A DNA stretch of 64,000 nucleotides from Bilophila sp964538355 (GTDB lineage: Bacteria; Desulfobacterota; Desulfovibrionia; Desulfovibrionales; Desulfovibrionaceae): assembly GCA_964538355.1 (NCBI GenBank), contig CAZIFC010000001.1, positions 124,001 through 188,000 of the forward strand, given 5' to 3'. The notes beneath the pieces were generated by a model that made no database searches, was not told the DNA's origin, and worked only from the letters and a program-made list of their open reading frames with translations. Position numbers and translations under genes: made by a program. Shown in pieces: positions 17,519 to 26,942 of this stretch. Every line of letters begins with the position of its first letter. The stretch's first letter is position 1.

Positions 17519-18673
17519 ATGGACAAAAAAAAAGTATTTCTTGTCTCCCTCGGTCATCTTTCCTGCGATATAAACGGCGGTGCCCTGCCGGCCATCTTGC
17601 CCTTCCTGATTACCCAATATGGGTTTGACTATCAGGCCGCCGCAGGTTTGATGTTTGCGTTCTCATTTCTTTCTTCGATCATCCAGCCTGCATTCGGCTA
17701 TCTTTCCGACAAGTTGTCGCGCCCCTGGTTTATTCCGCTGGGCGTATTGCTGGCCGGGGGCGGGCTGGCCTGTGTCGGATTGTTCCGCGGCTACTGGGCC
17801 ATCTTTGCCGCCATCGTCTTGAGCGGCGTAGGAGCCGCCCTCTTCCATCCCGAAGGGGCACGCTTCGCGAACAGGGTTTCAGGGGCTTCCAAGGGGATGG
17901 GGCTGAGCCTGTTCTCCATTGGCGGCAACAGCGGCTTTGTTTTCGGGCCGATACTTGCCGTGGCAGCCATCAGCGGATTCGGGATGCATGGAACCATTGT
18001 GTTCGGGGGGATCGCGCTGATCACCTCCACGGTTCTGCTCTATCAGGTTTCCCATTTGTCCAGGATGCAGCCGCAACATTCGGCAACGGGCACGGAAGAA
18101 TCTCCCGCTGGAGAGAATAACTGGAAAGAGTTTTCCAAGCTTACGCTGACCATCATTTCCCGTTCGATCCTGTTCATCGGCCTGAACACCTTCGTCCCGC
18201 TCTACTGGATCCATCACTTTGGGCAATCCAAAGCCACCGGAGCCTTTGCGCTGACGTTCTTTTGTACCTTTGGGGTCATCAGCAACTTTATCGGCGGCAT
18301 GCTTTCCGATCGCTTCGGGTATCTGCGTATCATCCGGTTTTCCTGCCTGATTTTGATTCCCAGCATTTTCCTTTTCGGACAAGTGGAAAACCTTCTTCTC
18401 GCCTATGCCCTGCTGCTGCCGCTCGGTTTTTCGCTTTATGCACCCTTCAGTTCCATGGTCGTGCTTGGTCAGCGGTATCTTGCAAAGAATATTGGTTTTG
18501 CCTCGGGCGTAACGCTTGGCCTCGCTACCAGCATGGGCGGCATCGTGGCTCCGCTTCTTGGCTGGATTGCCGACGGCTATGGCCTTGCGCGAGCTATCCA
18601 AAGCATGGCTCTGGTTGCGATTCTGGGAACTTGCGCAGCGTTTTGGCTGCGCCCCAGGGCTTCTAGGGGGTAA
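17519..18673 (+). CDS. MFS exporter of the fosmidomycin-resistance (Fsr) type
   Basis: A 384-residue major facilitator with about twelve helices. The N-terminal GHLSCDINGGALPAILPFL, GYLSDKLSRPW between helices 2 and 3, and SGVGAALFHPEGARFA are typical of Fsr-like exporters; GGMLSDRFGYLR is the second-half equivalent. It would use the proton gradient to export small molecules; the drug named in the family title need not be the substrate. The ATG at 17519 lies seven bases after GGAG; a TTG one codon earlier is less likely. It stands alone, convergent with mgsA. Confidence 0.9.
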   Translation: MDKKKVFLVSLGHLSCDINGGALPAILPFLITQYGFDYQAAAGLMFAFSFLSSIIQPAFGYLSDKLSRPWFIPLGVLLAGGGLACVGLFRGYWAIFAAIVLSGVGAALFHPEGARFANRVSGASKGMGLSLFSIGGNSGFVFGPILAVAAISGFGMHGTIVFGGIALITSTVLLYQVSHLSRMQPQHSATGTEESPAGENNWKEFSKLTLTIISRSILFIGLNTFVPLYWIHHFGQSKATGAFALTFFCTFGVISNFIGGMLSDRFGYLRIIRFSCLILIPSIFLFGQVENLLLAYALLLPLGFSLYAPFSSMVVLGQRYLAKNIGFASGVTLGLATSMGGIVAPLLGWIADGYGLARAIQSMALVAILGTCAAFWLRPRASRG

Positions 18674-18776
18674 ACTAGCGCGAGAAGAAAGAGTTTGCGT
18701 AGATACCAGACTTCGGTATGGTTTTATCTCTAAAAATTTACATAATAAAATATGATTATGGGATTTTTTGAGCGGT

Positions 18777-18826
18777 AAAACTGTCCGCGCAACCATGCAA
18801 AGCCACGCGGACAGGATTTCTTTTTC
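18777..18826. terminator. Bidirectional terminator between MFS gene and mgsA
   Basis: CTGTCCGCG (18781-18789) pairs perfectly with CGCGGACAG (18806-18814). GATTTCTTTTT follows on the plus strand and a TTTTACC run follows on the minus strand, so it can stop both genes. Confidence 0.82.
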
Positions 18827-18828
18827 AG

Positions 18829-19281
18829 CTACTTGAGCAGGCGTTCCGTGTATGATGAAAAATCATAGGTAGCTGCCGGATGCTCCTGAAAAAAGGCCGG
18901 GGAAGAGACCAGGCAGTCCGCGGTCGCCACATTGCAGGCTGTCGGGATATTATACAAATTGGAAATACGGAGCAAAGCCTTCACGTCAACGTCATGCGGC
19001 TGCGCCTGCATGGAATCCCAAAAAAAGACCAGTGCGTCTATCTGGCCTTCCGCAATACGGGAACCCATCTGCAAATCCCCGCCAAGAGGCCCAGACTTCA
19101 GACATTCCACAGGCGTAGAAGGGCTTTCGTCCCCCAACAGCTCATGCATGGCCTCACCAACCAGACGGCCCGTCGTGCCGGTGCAAATCAGCCGATGTCC
19201 TTTCAGTTCATGGACATGCCCGCGCACCCACTGGACCAAATCCTTTTTACAATTGTCATGCGCCACCAGCGCGATATTCAT
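18829..19281 (-). CDS. mgsA: Methylglyoxal synthase
   Basis: Converts dihydroxyacetone phosphate to methylglyoxal and phosphate in the cytosol, a bypass of lower glycolysis. The sequence has ALVAHDNCKKDLVQWV, ICTGTTGRLV, KSGPLGGDLQMGSRI with its catalytic Asp, and IDALVFFWDSMQAQPHDVD, all diagnostic. Length 150 is normal. The ATG at 19281 follows AAGGAG by five bases; the six-codon longer frame has none. It is downstream of fdhE on the same strand with a 137-base gap containing a G/C-rich hairpin near 19397-19417. Confidence 0.95.
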   Translation of the reverse strand: MNIALVAHDNCKKDLVQWVRGHVHELKGHRLICTGTTGRLVGEAMHELLGDESPSTPVECLKSGPLGGDLQMGSRIAEGQIDALVFFWDSMQAQPHDVDVKALLRISNLYNIPTACNVATADCLVSSPAFFQEHPAATYDFSSYTERLLK

Positions 19282-19418
19282 GAAAACTCCTTTTCGCAAA
19301 CGATGAAGGAATGCGCCGCAGCCAAATGCCTTGGCTCCTCAAAGATACGAGAGGAACCAACAGAGTCAAGCCCAGACATTCCAAGGAGTTTGCGGCCCTC
19401 CCCTGAGGGGGGGCGCAG

Positions 19419-20330
19419 CTAGAGTCCCCACTCTGAAGGTGCAACACGGTGAAAACGCTCATGTTGCGCCGTCACGTCCAGCGGAAGCGACTGGAGATCA
19501 TCCAGAGCCGGAATAAAATTCCGCTCGCCCTGCTCCCGAAAATCCGCAATTTTCACATAACTTTTACAGCTTCGGCAAATATGCACCTGATAGCCAGGCC
19601 CTGAATCTGCCGTAAAGGAATCCATTTTTGCAGGGTCATCCTCAAGACAGAACGCGCACTGCCGCGACTTTGCCCGGAAGGTTGTCCTGCAATAGGAACA
19701 GGTATGGAAACGCACTTCGGCATCGCCCCCGGCGGACTCTCCGCAATCAAAAGAGCCGGACTCGATATAGCCAATAAAAACCGGGCTGCCGCACACGGGA
19801 CAGTGCCCGTGCGACCACGGGGACGGAAGCGGATGCGCCGCAAAAAGCTGCTCTCCTGCGGCTTCAAGCCACGGAACCATGCTGTTGTACACTAAAAAAG
19901 GCAACAGGTTGGGCGCATCCGGGGCGGCCTTTGCCCACTTCAAAAAAGCGTCCGGCTTTTCCATGGCGTACTCCCGGAACAGCTCCGCAGGCCGCAATTC
20001 GCCCCGCACCATCCCATCCCGCAGCAGCTGCGACGCCGTACGGAGCTGCGACAGCGATTCGGCAACATCCAGCAAGCTCCGAAAAAGCCGTTCCGCCGCC
20101 GCGGTATCAAGAGGAAACAGCTCGCGCGCCAACAGCGGCGCACCTTGCCGATGTCCGAACTCCCCGCAGATGTTTTCGGGATTGATGGACAGCTCCACGC
20201 CCTTTCGGGCTTCAACCTGCCGGAAGGAAACCCGCTCCACCAGCGTCAGCAGCTCTTGTGGAAACCATTCCTTGCTTTCAAGAACAGCCAGCTTTGCTTT
20301 CAGCCGCTCGTCCTGTACCGTCGACCCCAT
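19419..20330 (-). CDS. fdhE: Formate dehydrogenase accessory protein FdhE
   Basis: A soluble iron-binding factor needed for maturation of formate dehydrogenases. The C-terminal half contains four Cys pairs: CPVCGSPVFIGYI, CSYCRTTFRAKSRQCAFC and CRSCKSYVKIADF, the rubredoxin-like metal site of FdhE. Length 303 fits. The start at 20330 is chosen because GGGAGG precedes it; the seven-codon longer form starts without one. Divergent from the cytochrome c3 gene, with mobA two genes further on, so this stretch groups functions of formate oxidation. No formate dehydrogenase subunit lies in the window. Confidence 0.9.
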   Translation of the reverse strand: MGSTVQDERLKAKLAVLESKEWFPQELLTLVERVSFRQVEARKGVELSINPENICGEFGHRQGAPLLARELFPLDTAAAERLFRSLLDVAESLSQLRTASQLLRDGMVRGELRPAELFREYAMEKPDAFLKWAKAAPDAPNLLPFLVYNSMVPWLEAAGEQLFAAHPLPSPWSHGHCPVCGSPVFIGYIESGSFDCGESAGGDAEVRFHTCSYCRTTFRAKSRQCAFCLEDDPAKMDSFTADSGPGYQVHICRSCKSYVKIADFREQGERNFIPALDDLQSLPLDVTAQHERFHRVAPSEWGL

Positions 20331-20658
20331 CCAGCCCCTCCCAAGGAACAAGTGTTTCTCTCCATATAGGATATCTCATCAGACACGGCAACAGTTCCGC
20401 GGAGGATGCCTGTTGCGGAACGAACGCTGGCGCGCGGCATGACGGGAAAGGAACGCCCCGTGAAGCTAAAGAACGTTTTCCCAATGCCGTATTTGATGAC
20501 AACGGCATCGTACACATGATATACTCCTACCCGAAAGTTCCCAACCTGTACCACACGTTTGCCGACTTCGCGCAGAACAACGCTCCACAACATGGAGCCG
20601 GGCCTTCCGCGAAACCTGCCTACCTGTGGCCTAAGTCCTCAGCACTCGGAGATGTAAC
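20331..20658. other. Divergent region fdhE / cytochrome c3, with an unresolved open frame
   Basis: A plus-strand frame is open through this stretch and stops at 20660-20662, its TGA overlapping the GTG start of the cytochrome gene. Its tail (FPNAVFDDNGIVHMIYSYP...) looks protein-like but there is no convincing start after the fdhE start, and no family was recognised. A minus-strand frame is also open here. Promoters for both flanking genes must lie here. Confidence 0.3.
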
Positions 20659-21120
20659 GTGAAGAAGGAATGTTTGACGCTTGCCATGGCCTGCCTCCTG
20701 TGCGCTCCCGCTTTCGCCGCTGACGAACCCGCCTCCGGCGTGAGCGATATCAAGGAAGTCGGCAAAATCATCCGCAATCCTCTCACCATCGAGGCTACCG
20801 GCGGAAACAGCAAAATGGATGTGGTGTTCAACCACAAATCCCATAGACGGGTGCGTTGCGTCACCTGCCACCACGCCTTGCCTTCCGATATCAACGCCAA
20901 ATACGTTTCCTGTGGCGCGAGCGAAGAATGCCACTCCACCCCCCGAGGGGATGACGGCGTTGCGCCCAGCCTTTTCAAGGCGTTCCACGCCAAGGACAGC
21001 GAGAACTCCTGTTATGGCTGTCACCTCAAGAGACGCGGCCAAGACAGCGATCAGAGCGGCTGTGCGCCCTGCCACGAAAAGGCCAAGAGCCAGGCTGCCG
21101 CTGAAAAGACTTCAAACTAG
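20659..21120 (+). CDS. Tetraheme cytochrome c3 (class III)
   Basis: Periplasmic electron carrier linking hydrogenases and formate dehydrogenases to membrane complexes. Residues 1-20 are a Sec signal (LTLAMACLLCAPAFA). Four haem-binding motifs follow: CVTCHH, CGASEECH (C-x4-CH), CYGCH and CAPCH; the early FNHKSH supplies a distal His and CHH the paired ligand of two haems. The mature part of about 130 residues is slightly longer than the classical 107-residue form. GTG start with GGAG seven bases upstream. Spacing and motif order match type I cytochrome c3 of Desulfovibrio, the strongest taxonomic marker here. Confidence 0.94.
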   Translation: MKKECLTLAMACLLCAPAFAADEPASGVSDIKEVGKIIRNPLTIEATGGNSKMDVVFNHKSHRRVRCVTCHHALPSDINAKYVSCGASEECHSTPRGDDGVAPSLFKAFHAKDSENSCYGCHLKRRGQDSDQSGCAPCHEKAKSQAAAEKTSN

Positions 21121-21149
21121 CCGCCGGGAGCCATCCCGCAGGCCAGAGG

Positions 21150-21186
21150 ACAGGACAGCTTTCCACAGGGGGCTGTCCTGTTTCCG
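21150..21186 (+). terminator. Terminator after cytochrome c3
   Basis: CAGGACAGC (21151-21159) pairs with GCTGTCCTG (21172-21180), followed by TTTCC. Confidence 0.75.
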
Positions 21187-21311
21187 GTTGTTTTGCACCG
21201 CGCCTCGTTTGCCTCGGAAACGGGACTCTACCGCCTTTTTCCCCAAAAAAAGATCAGAAGGCACGCCGGATTGCATCTTTTATCACAAACCTTCCCTCTT
21301 TTCTGACAACC

Positions 21312-21989
21312 ATGACGTATCATTCAACAAGCATGGCGCAAGCGCAGCAGGACGCCCTTCCCGCCTCTCCTTTTCCCGAGGACGGGCTTTGCGGCATCGT
21401 CATGGCAGGAGGCCTTTCCTCCCGCATGGGCCGCGACAAACTCCTGCTTTCGGTTCATGACGACGGCAAGGACATGCTCACCCGCACGTTTGCGCTGCTC
21501 GGCAAGGTGACGGCGCGCGTCTTTGTCTCCTGCCGTTCCTCTGAGGGCCTCGCCTTTCCTGCCATTCCCGACGATGTGGAACGGCAGGGGCCTCTGGGAG
21601 GCATACTGACGGCATTGCGCCGCCTTCGCACCCCGCTTCTGGTGCTGTCGTGCGACCTTCCCTTCATGGATCTGCCGACGCTGCACCGCCTGATTGCGGC
21701 ACGCAAGGCCCGGTGTCCGGGAACCATACTGACGGCGTACCGGGAAGAACACACCGGAACCCTTGAACCGCTGGTAGCCATCTACGAACCGGAATGTCTG
21801 CCCTGGTTTGAGGAGGCACAGGCAAAGAGGCTCCGCAAGCTCGGCACGGTGATTCCAGAACACCTCCGCACGGAAATTTCCTACACGCTCCCAACGGCTC
21901 TTCCGTTCTTCAACATCAATTATCCTGCCGATTTTGAAGCGGCACGCCGCCTTGCTTCACTGATGCGCCAATCTGGAGAAACCTCATGA
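21312..21989 (+). CDS. mobA: Molybdenum cofactor guanylyltransferase MobA
   Basis: Adds GMP to molybdopterin to give the guanine dinucleotide cofactor of formate dehydrogenases and related enzymes. GIVMAGGLSSRMGRDKLLL is the nucleotide-binding signature, IPDDVERQGPLGGILTAL and LVLSCDLPFMD (metal-binding Asp) follow, and FFNINYPADFEAA closes the family pattern. 225 residues. No strong ribosome site precedes either the first Met (21312) or the second (21333); the first is used. The stop overlaps the start of the SNF2 helicase by four bases (ATGA). Confidence 0.92.
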   Translation: MTYHSTSMAQAQQDALPASPFPEDGLCGIVMAGGLSSRMGRDKLLLSVHDDGKDMLTRTFALLGKVTARVFVSCRSSEGLAFPAIPDDVERQGPLGGILTALRRLRTPLLVLSCDLPFMDLPTLHRLIAARKARCPGTILTAYREEHTGTLEPLVAIYEPECLPWFEEAQAKRLRKLGTVIPEHLRTEISYTLPTALPFFNINYPADFEAARRLASLMRQSGETS

Positions 21990-24900
21990 GCACCGCGCCC
22001 AAACACTTGCGGCAACGCTGCGCGGAACTCCCCGAGGCTTCGCTCCAGCTTCTCCGGCTCAAGGCCGTGACCGGCGGCTTTTCCGCTTCCCTTTTGGGAG
22101 AATGCCTCCGTGAAGCACGCATCGCCCCGCCTCGCGGTCAGGTTTGGAACCCCGGAGACATCAACAGCACACTCCATGCCCTGCGCCGTCTGGAGTTGCT
22201 CAACGACAAGGGGCATGTCGTTCCCGCGCTTGAGCACGAGCTTTGTCTCGACGGCCTGAACAGCATGGCTCCAGCTGTGCGCCGGGTTCTGCTCCGGGGG
22301 GCCGGCATCCATACCCTTGCGCTGCGGCTGCGCCTTGCGGTGTATGAGCGCGACCTGAAAGCCTACACCAAAGCCGAAGAAGAAGCGGCCTCCCTGTGCG
22401 AAGGCGGGGTACATCCTTTTGACGGGCAATTCCTTGATACGCCAACCGATCCTCGCTGGCTGGCCTCTCTGCCGCCGCGCATGGCACTGGATATTCTTGC
22501 GAACAACCTGACGCCGCTCATTGAGGCGGGAACAGTCACCCCAAACCTTTCCAACGCGCTGGAGGTGCTCCCGAAACTCCGGCCCACGCTGTTCGATCTG
22601 CCGCCCTGCCCTCCGCTGGTGCTGTTCGACGCACTCTCGGGACGCCATGCCGAGGCCCGCGCGCAGCTCGTCCCGCTCCTGCTGGACAGGAACCAGTTTC
22701 AAGGCCCGCTCCTGCAAGGCATCATTGCCTTTCTTGAAGGCGGGGACGCCCTGCCCCCACTGCGCGAAGCCCTCAGACGTCTCCGAAAGATCAGCGGAAA
22801 ACGCAAAGCCGCCCTGCCCGGTATCGGCGGGCTGTGCCTCGCGCTGTCCCTCATCCGTGCGGAACAGCAGGAAGCCCGCGACGAGTGCGCCGCCCTGCTT
22901 CATGATCTTTCACCACGCCAAACCGCCTACAAGGGATTGATGGCGGCACGGCTGCTCCTTGAGCATGCCGAGGGCCGTTCCGATACCGCAACGCTCAAAC
23001 GGCTTGAGCCTCTGCCTTCCGATCCCTTCTCTGAAGTCGTCTTCCGCACCGTAGACGCCGGTTTTGACAACGGATCGCACGATATTCCCGCTATGGAACG
23101 GCAGCTTGAGCGGCTGAAGGAACGCCTCCCCCTGCTCGCCTGCCTGCTTGCGGAAACGCTGACCATGCTTCAGCCTTCAACCCGCTGGAAGACGTGGGCG
23201 GAAAACTTTCCCGCCAAACATGTCCGCCTCGGGGATTTTCTGGATCGCCGGGAAGACTGGGAGCGCGTCTTTGAAGCCCTCCTCCACAAGCTCCGCCCCC
23301 CGGAACGGACGGCCCCCAAACGCAGGCTGGCCTGGCTGGTCGATATGGAAACGTTCAAAATCGAGGCTCTGGAACAGTCCGCCAAGGGGGACGATTGGAC
23401 AGCAGGGCGCGCCATCCCGCTGAAACGGCTGCATGAAGAGGCCGAAACGCTGGACTGGCTAACGGTTCAGGACAAGGCCGTGCTTGCCGGGATGCGCTGG
23501 GAAAAAACATGGAACGGCCTGTCCTGTGAGCTTGATCCCTTCAAGGCTCTGCCGGCACTGGCGGGGCATCCGAACCTGTTCCGGGCGCAAGACCGTGCCC
23601 CGGTCACGCTGGCGTGCAAACCCGTGGAACTTGTCGTGCGCGAAGAGCGCAACGGCTACAGCCTTTCCCTGTCACGCTGGCTGCCCCGTGGGGAAATACA
23701 GTGCGCGGAGACGGCTCCGGGAACATATATCCTCTACCATCTGCCGGAAAAGCTGGAAGAAGCCGCGGAACTCCTCGGGCGGCATGGCCTGAACATCCCT
23801 GCCGAGGGCGGACCCCGGGTGCTGGAGCTTATCAGAAGCCTCGACGAAGACGTTGTCCGGCCTGTCATCCGGGCGGAAACGCATCCGGCGGAAGCCCGGC
23901 TGCTCATGCGGCTGCGCCCCCTCGGAACGGGTATTGAGGCCTCCCTGCACGTTCGCCCCTTCGGAAAGCCGGATACCCCTGCCTTTCCCGTGGGGCAAGG
24001 CCCGATTGCGCCGCTGGCGGAGTCCGAGGGCCGTACCCTCCGCACGGAACGGGACTTTGAAGCCGAAGTCCATGCCGCCCGTGACGTGGTGCGCTCCTGC
24101 CCGACCCTGCGCGAACGCGGCGGCATCGGCCCTTGGGAAATCAATGATCTGGAAGAATCCCTTGACTGCCTGCTGGAACTGGAGCGATCCGGCATCGAGC
24201 TGGAATGGCCCGAAGGGGAACAGCTGCGGGTTTGCCCGCAGGTTTCGGCCTCGCAACTTGTGGTGGATGTGCGCCATTCGCGGGACTGGTTCCAGCTGCA
24301 CGGACAGCTTGCCATCAACGAATCGCTGGTGCTGGATATGGCGCAGGTGCTGGAACGCCTCGGACAGGCAAAGGGCCGATTCGTGCCGCTCGGCAACGGA
24401 GCGTTCCTTGCGCTGACCAGACAGTTCCGGCAACAGCTCGATCGGCTGGATCGCCTGACCGAACGGGACGGCGCGAAACTGCGGCTCCATCCGCTGGCGG
24501 CGGACACCGTGCGGGATCTCCTTGACGGAGCGGCAATACACGGTGACGACGCATGGCAAAAACGGCTCCGGCTGGTGCAGTCCGCAGGAGATCCGGCTGT
24601 CCCTTCCACGCTGCGGGCTGCGCTGCGCGACTACCAGAGGGACGGATTCGTCTGGATGGCCAGGCTGTCCAACTGGGGCGCAGGAGCCTGCCTTGCCGAC
24701 GATATGGGGCTGGGAAAAACCGTGCAGACCATTGCCGTTCTGCTGGCGCGTTCAGCCTCCGGGCCATCCGTCATCTTTGCGCCTACCTCCGTTTGCCATA
24801 ACTGGGAAAACGAGATCGTCCGCTTCGCACCTACCTTGACCCCCTACCGCTTCGGCCCCGGGGATCGCGCCGCCCTGATCGCCTCTCTCGGGCCGGGCGA

Positions 24901-26032
24901 CGTACTCATCGCCAGCTACGGGCTGCTTCATGCCGAAGCGCAGTGTCTCGCCAGCCGCCAATGGCAAACCGCCGTCTTTGACGAGGCGCAGGCCCTCAAA
25001 AATGCCGATACCCGCCGCTCCCGGGCCAGCCGCCAGATTCCGGCAGCCTTTCGGATCGCGCTTACGGGCACCCCCATTGAAAACCGGCTTGAAGATCTCT
25101 GGAGCCTCTTCAACCTCATCAATCCCGGCCTGCTCGGAACCCGCCAATCCTTTCAAAGGCGTTTTGCCGCCGCAGCCATACCGTCAGCAGGCATGGCGGG
25201 AACAAGAAGCGAGGATGCCGGCATCTCCGAAGCCCAGTCCGCCGCGCGCCAGTCTCTCCGAATGCTGATTCGGCCCTTTATTCTGCGCCGAACCAAAAGT
25301 GACGTGCTTGCCGAGCTGCCGCCGCGCACGGAACAAATTCTTGAAGTGGAGCTTCCGGACGAGGAACGCGCCTTTTATGAAGCACTCCGCCGAAAGGCTC
25401 TCGAAACTCTGGAAAAGAAACGGGATGCCGAAGAAGAGCCGGGCAAGATCTCCATTCTCGCCGAGCTGACTCGTCTGCGACGCGCCTGCTGTGTCCCTGC
25501 GCTGGCAGAACCCGGCATCGGGCTTCCGGGCGCGAAGCTCGCTGCATTCATGGAGCTGGTTGACGAGCTTGTCCGGGGCGGCCACAAGGCCCTGGTCTTC
25601 AGCCAATTTGTGGGCTGCCTTGCGGAAGCCCGCAGACGGCTTGATGCCGCCGGATACGCCTATCAGTATCTTGACGGCTCCACACCGGAAAAAGACCGGC
25701 AGGCCGCCGTTTCCGCCTTCCAGTCCGGGGAAGGGGATCTCTTCCTCATCAGCCTGAAGGCGGGCGGACAGGGCCTGAACCTGACCGCTGCGGATTATGT
25801 TATCCACCTTGATCCGTGGTGGAATCCCGCCGTGGAGGATCAGGCTTCGGACCGCGCCTACCGCATCGGCCAGCAACGCCCCGTAACCGTTTACCGTATG
25901 GTGGCCAGGGGAACCGTGGAGGAATCCATCCTCAAACTGCACCGCTCCAAACGCGCCCTTGCCGGGGATATGCTCGAAGGCACGGATGCGGCTCTCAGCG
26001 AATCGGAACTCATGGAACTTATCCGCCGCTAG
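21986..26032 (+). CDS. Large SNF2-family DEAD/DEAH helicase
   Basis: 1348 residues, a Swi2/Snf2 ATPase that translocates on double-stranded DNA. The C-terminal third holds the motor: ADDMGLGKTVQTIAVL (Walker A, near residue 904), VFDEAQALKN (DEAQ box near 998), ALTGTPIENRLEDLWSL, FSQFVGCLAEARRRL, SLKAGGQGLNLTAADYVI and DQASDRAYRIGQ. The 850-residue N-terminal region is rich in charged and Leu residues and is not assigned; no SWIM zinc finger was seen. Related proteins are HepA/RapA-like bacterial SNF2 enzymes. Translationally coupled to mobA, an odd pairing with no obvious functional link. Confidence 0.9.
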   Translation: MSTAPKHLRQRCAELPEASLQLLRLKAVTGGFSASLLGECLREARIAPPRGQVWNPGDINSTLHALRRLELLNDKGHVVPALEHELCLDGLNSMAPAVRRVLLRGAGIHTLALRLRLAVYERDLKAYTKAEEEAASLCEGGVHPFDGQFLDTPTDPRWLASLPPRMALDILANNLTPLIEAGTVTPNLSNALEVLPKLRPTLFDLPPCPPLVLFDALSGRHAEARAQLVPLLLDRNQFQGPLLQGIIAFLEGGDALPPLREALRRLRKISGKRKAALPGIGGLCLALSLIRAEQQEARDECAALLHDLSPRQTAYKGLMAARLLLEHAEGRSDTATLKRLEPLPSDPFSEVVFRTVDAGFDNGSHDIPAMERQLERLKERLPLLACLLAETLTMLQPSTRWKTWAENFPAKHVRLGDFLDRREDWERVFEALLHKLRPPERTAPKRRLAWLVDMETFKIEALEQSAKGDDWTAGRAIPLKRLHEEAETLDWLTVQDKAVLAGMRWEKTWNGLSCELDPFKALPALAGHPNLFRAQDRAPVTLACKPVELVVREERNGYSLSLSRWLPRGEIQCAETAPGTYILYHLPEKLEEAAELLGRHGLNIPAEGGPRVLELIRSLDEDVVRPVIRAETHPAEARLLMRLRPLGTGIEASLHVRPFGKPDTPAFPVGQGPIAPLAESEGRTLRTERDFEAEVHAARDVVRSCPTLRERGGIGPWEINDLEESLDCLLELERSGIELEWPEGEQLRVCPQVSASQLVVDVRHSRDWFQLHGQLAINESLVLDMAQVLERLGQAKGRFVPLGNGAFLALTRQFRQQLDRLDRLTERDGAKLRLHPLAADTVRDLLDGAAIHGDDAWQKRLRLVQSAGDPAVPSTLRAALRDYQRDGFVWMARLSNWGAGACLADDMGLGKTVQTIAVLLARSASGPSVIFAPTSVCHNWENEIVRFAPTLTPYRFGPGDRAALIASLGPGDVLIASYGLLHAEAQCLASRQWQTAVFDEAQALKNADTRRSRASRQIPAAFRIALTGTPIENRLEDLWSLFNLINPGLLGTRQSFQRRFAAAAIPSAGMAGTRSEDAGISEAQSAARQSLRMLIRPFILRRTKSDVLAELPPRTEQILEVELPDEERAFYEALRRKALETLEKKRDAEEEPGKISILAELTRLRRACCVPALAEPGIGLPGAKLAAFMELVDELVRGGHKALVFSQFVGCLAEARRRLDAAGYAYQYLDGSTPEKDRQAAVSAFQSGEGDLFLISLKAGGQGLNLTAADYVIHLDPWWNPAVEDQASDRAYRIGQQRPVTVYRMVARGTVEESILKLHRSKRALAGDMLEGTDAALSESELMELIRR

Positions 26033-26068
26033 CAGCCAACGGCACGCAGAAATACACCATTCAAGGAA

Positions 26069-26105
26069 CAGGCCGCCATGCACTGTCGCATGGCGGCCTG
26101 TCTTT
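26069..26105 (+). terminator. Terminator after the SNF2 helicase
   Basis: Twelve-base perfect stem CAGGCCGCCATG (26069-26080) / CATGGCGGCCTG (26089-26100), then TCTTTG. Confidence 0.85.
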
Positions 26106-26261
26106 GTGTCCGTTTTGGCGGCATGGCGTTGCCTCTGTTTTTTGATCACAAACCGCCGCTCTTTTCATCCATGCAGCCCCTGTTTCACCAACGCATCGGG
26201 AAAAAAGCCGCTTCTCATCAAAAACTATTCTGAAAAGACGGTCTTGCTCTCTATAAGCGGG

Positions 26262-26311
26262 TTGACAGGAACGCTCCTATTATTTAATGAACGTTTATTA
26301 CAAAATGTTCG
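26262..26311 (+). promoter_or_regulatory. Possible sigma-70 promoter and operator of the RclC-like gene
   Basis: TTGACA at 26262-26267 is followed after 17 bases by TAATGA (26285-26290). Overlapping its 3' side is an imperfect inverted repeat GAACGTTT...AAATGTTC (about 26289-26311), a plausible operator. It lies 50-100 bases before the gene. Confidence 0.4.
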
Positions 26312-26357
26312 CAGACCACCACGGAACGCGCCAGGCGCAAAACCAAAGGAGCCGCCC

Positions 26358-26924
26358 ATGTCATCCATCTTTGAAACCATGTCGCGTACGGAATCATGGG
26401 GCATCGCCCTTACCCGCATCGGCATCATCGTTGTCTTGCTGTGGATCGGAGGTTTGAAGGTCACGCAGTATGAGGCGGAGGGCATCGTCCCCTTTGTCGC
26501 GAACAGCCCCTTCATGAGCTTCATGATGAACGAGCCGCAGGACTACAAGGCCCACATGAACCCCGAGGGCAAACTTGTTCCTGAAAACAAGGCGTGGCAT
26601 GCCGAGCACGGAACGTATACCGCCAGCTATATCGTAGGCGCGATCATCGTTTCCCTTGGCCTTCTGCTCTGCCTGCACCCGTGGTATCCGCAAGCGGCAG
26701 CCATAGGCAGTTTCCTCGTTTTCGGCATGTCCTTCGTCACGCTTTCATTCCTCATTACGACCCCCGAAAGCTGGGTTCCGGCACTCGGGGATGCCCACCA
26801 CGGATTCCCCTATCTGAGCGGACGAGGGCGGCTGGTCATCAAGGACGCCATCATGATGGGCGGTTCACTCGTTATCATGGCAGATTCCGCCAAGGCCTAT
26901 CTCCGCAAGCGCGGACGTGCCTGA
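26358..26924 (+). CDS. DUF417 family membrane protein, RclC/YkgB-like
   Basis: 188 residues with about four membrane helices. The pattern RIGIIVVLLWIGGLKVTQYEAEGIVPFVANSPFMSF, then a long periplasmic loop, then SFVTLSFLITTPE and LSGRGRLVIKDAIMMGGSL is diagnostic of the YkgB/RclC family (these are separate family segments at about residues 16-55 and 120-170). In E. coli RclC belongs to a reactive-chlorine defence regulon; its molecular role is not known. AAAGGAG lies before the ATG. No RclA, RclB or RclR homologue is adjacent. Convergent with the flavodoxin-ferredoxin gene and sharing its terminator. Confidence 0.88.
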   Translation: MSSIFETMSRTESWGIALTRIGIIVVLLWIGGLKVTQYEAEGIVPFVANSPFMSFMMNEPQDYKAHMNPEGKLVPENKAWHAEHGTYTASYIVGAIIVSLGLLLCLHPWYPQAAAIGSFLVFGMSFVTLSFLITTPESWVPALGDAHHGFPYLSGRGRLVIKDAIMMGGSLVIMADSAKAYLRKRGRA

Positions 26925-26942
26925 CGCCCTTTCCCCCGCATG

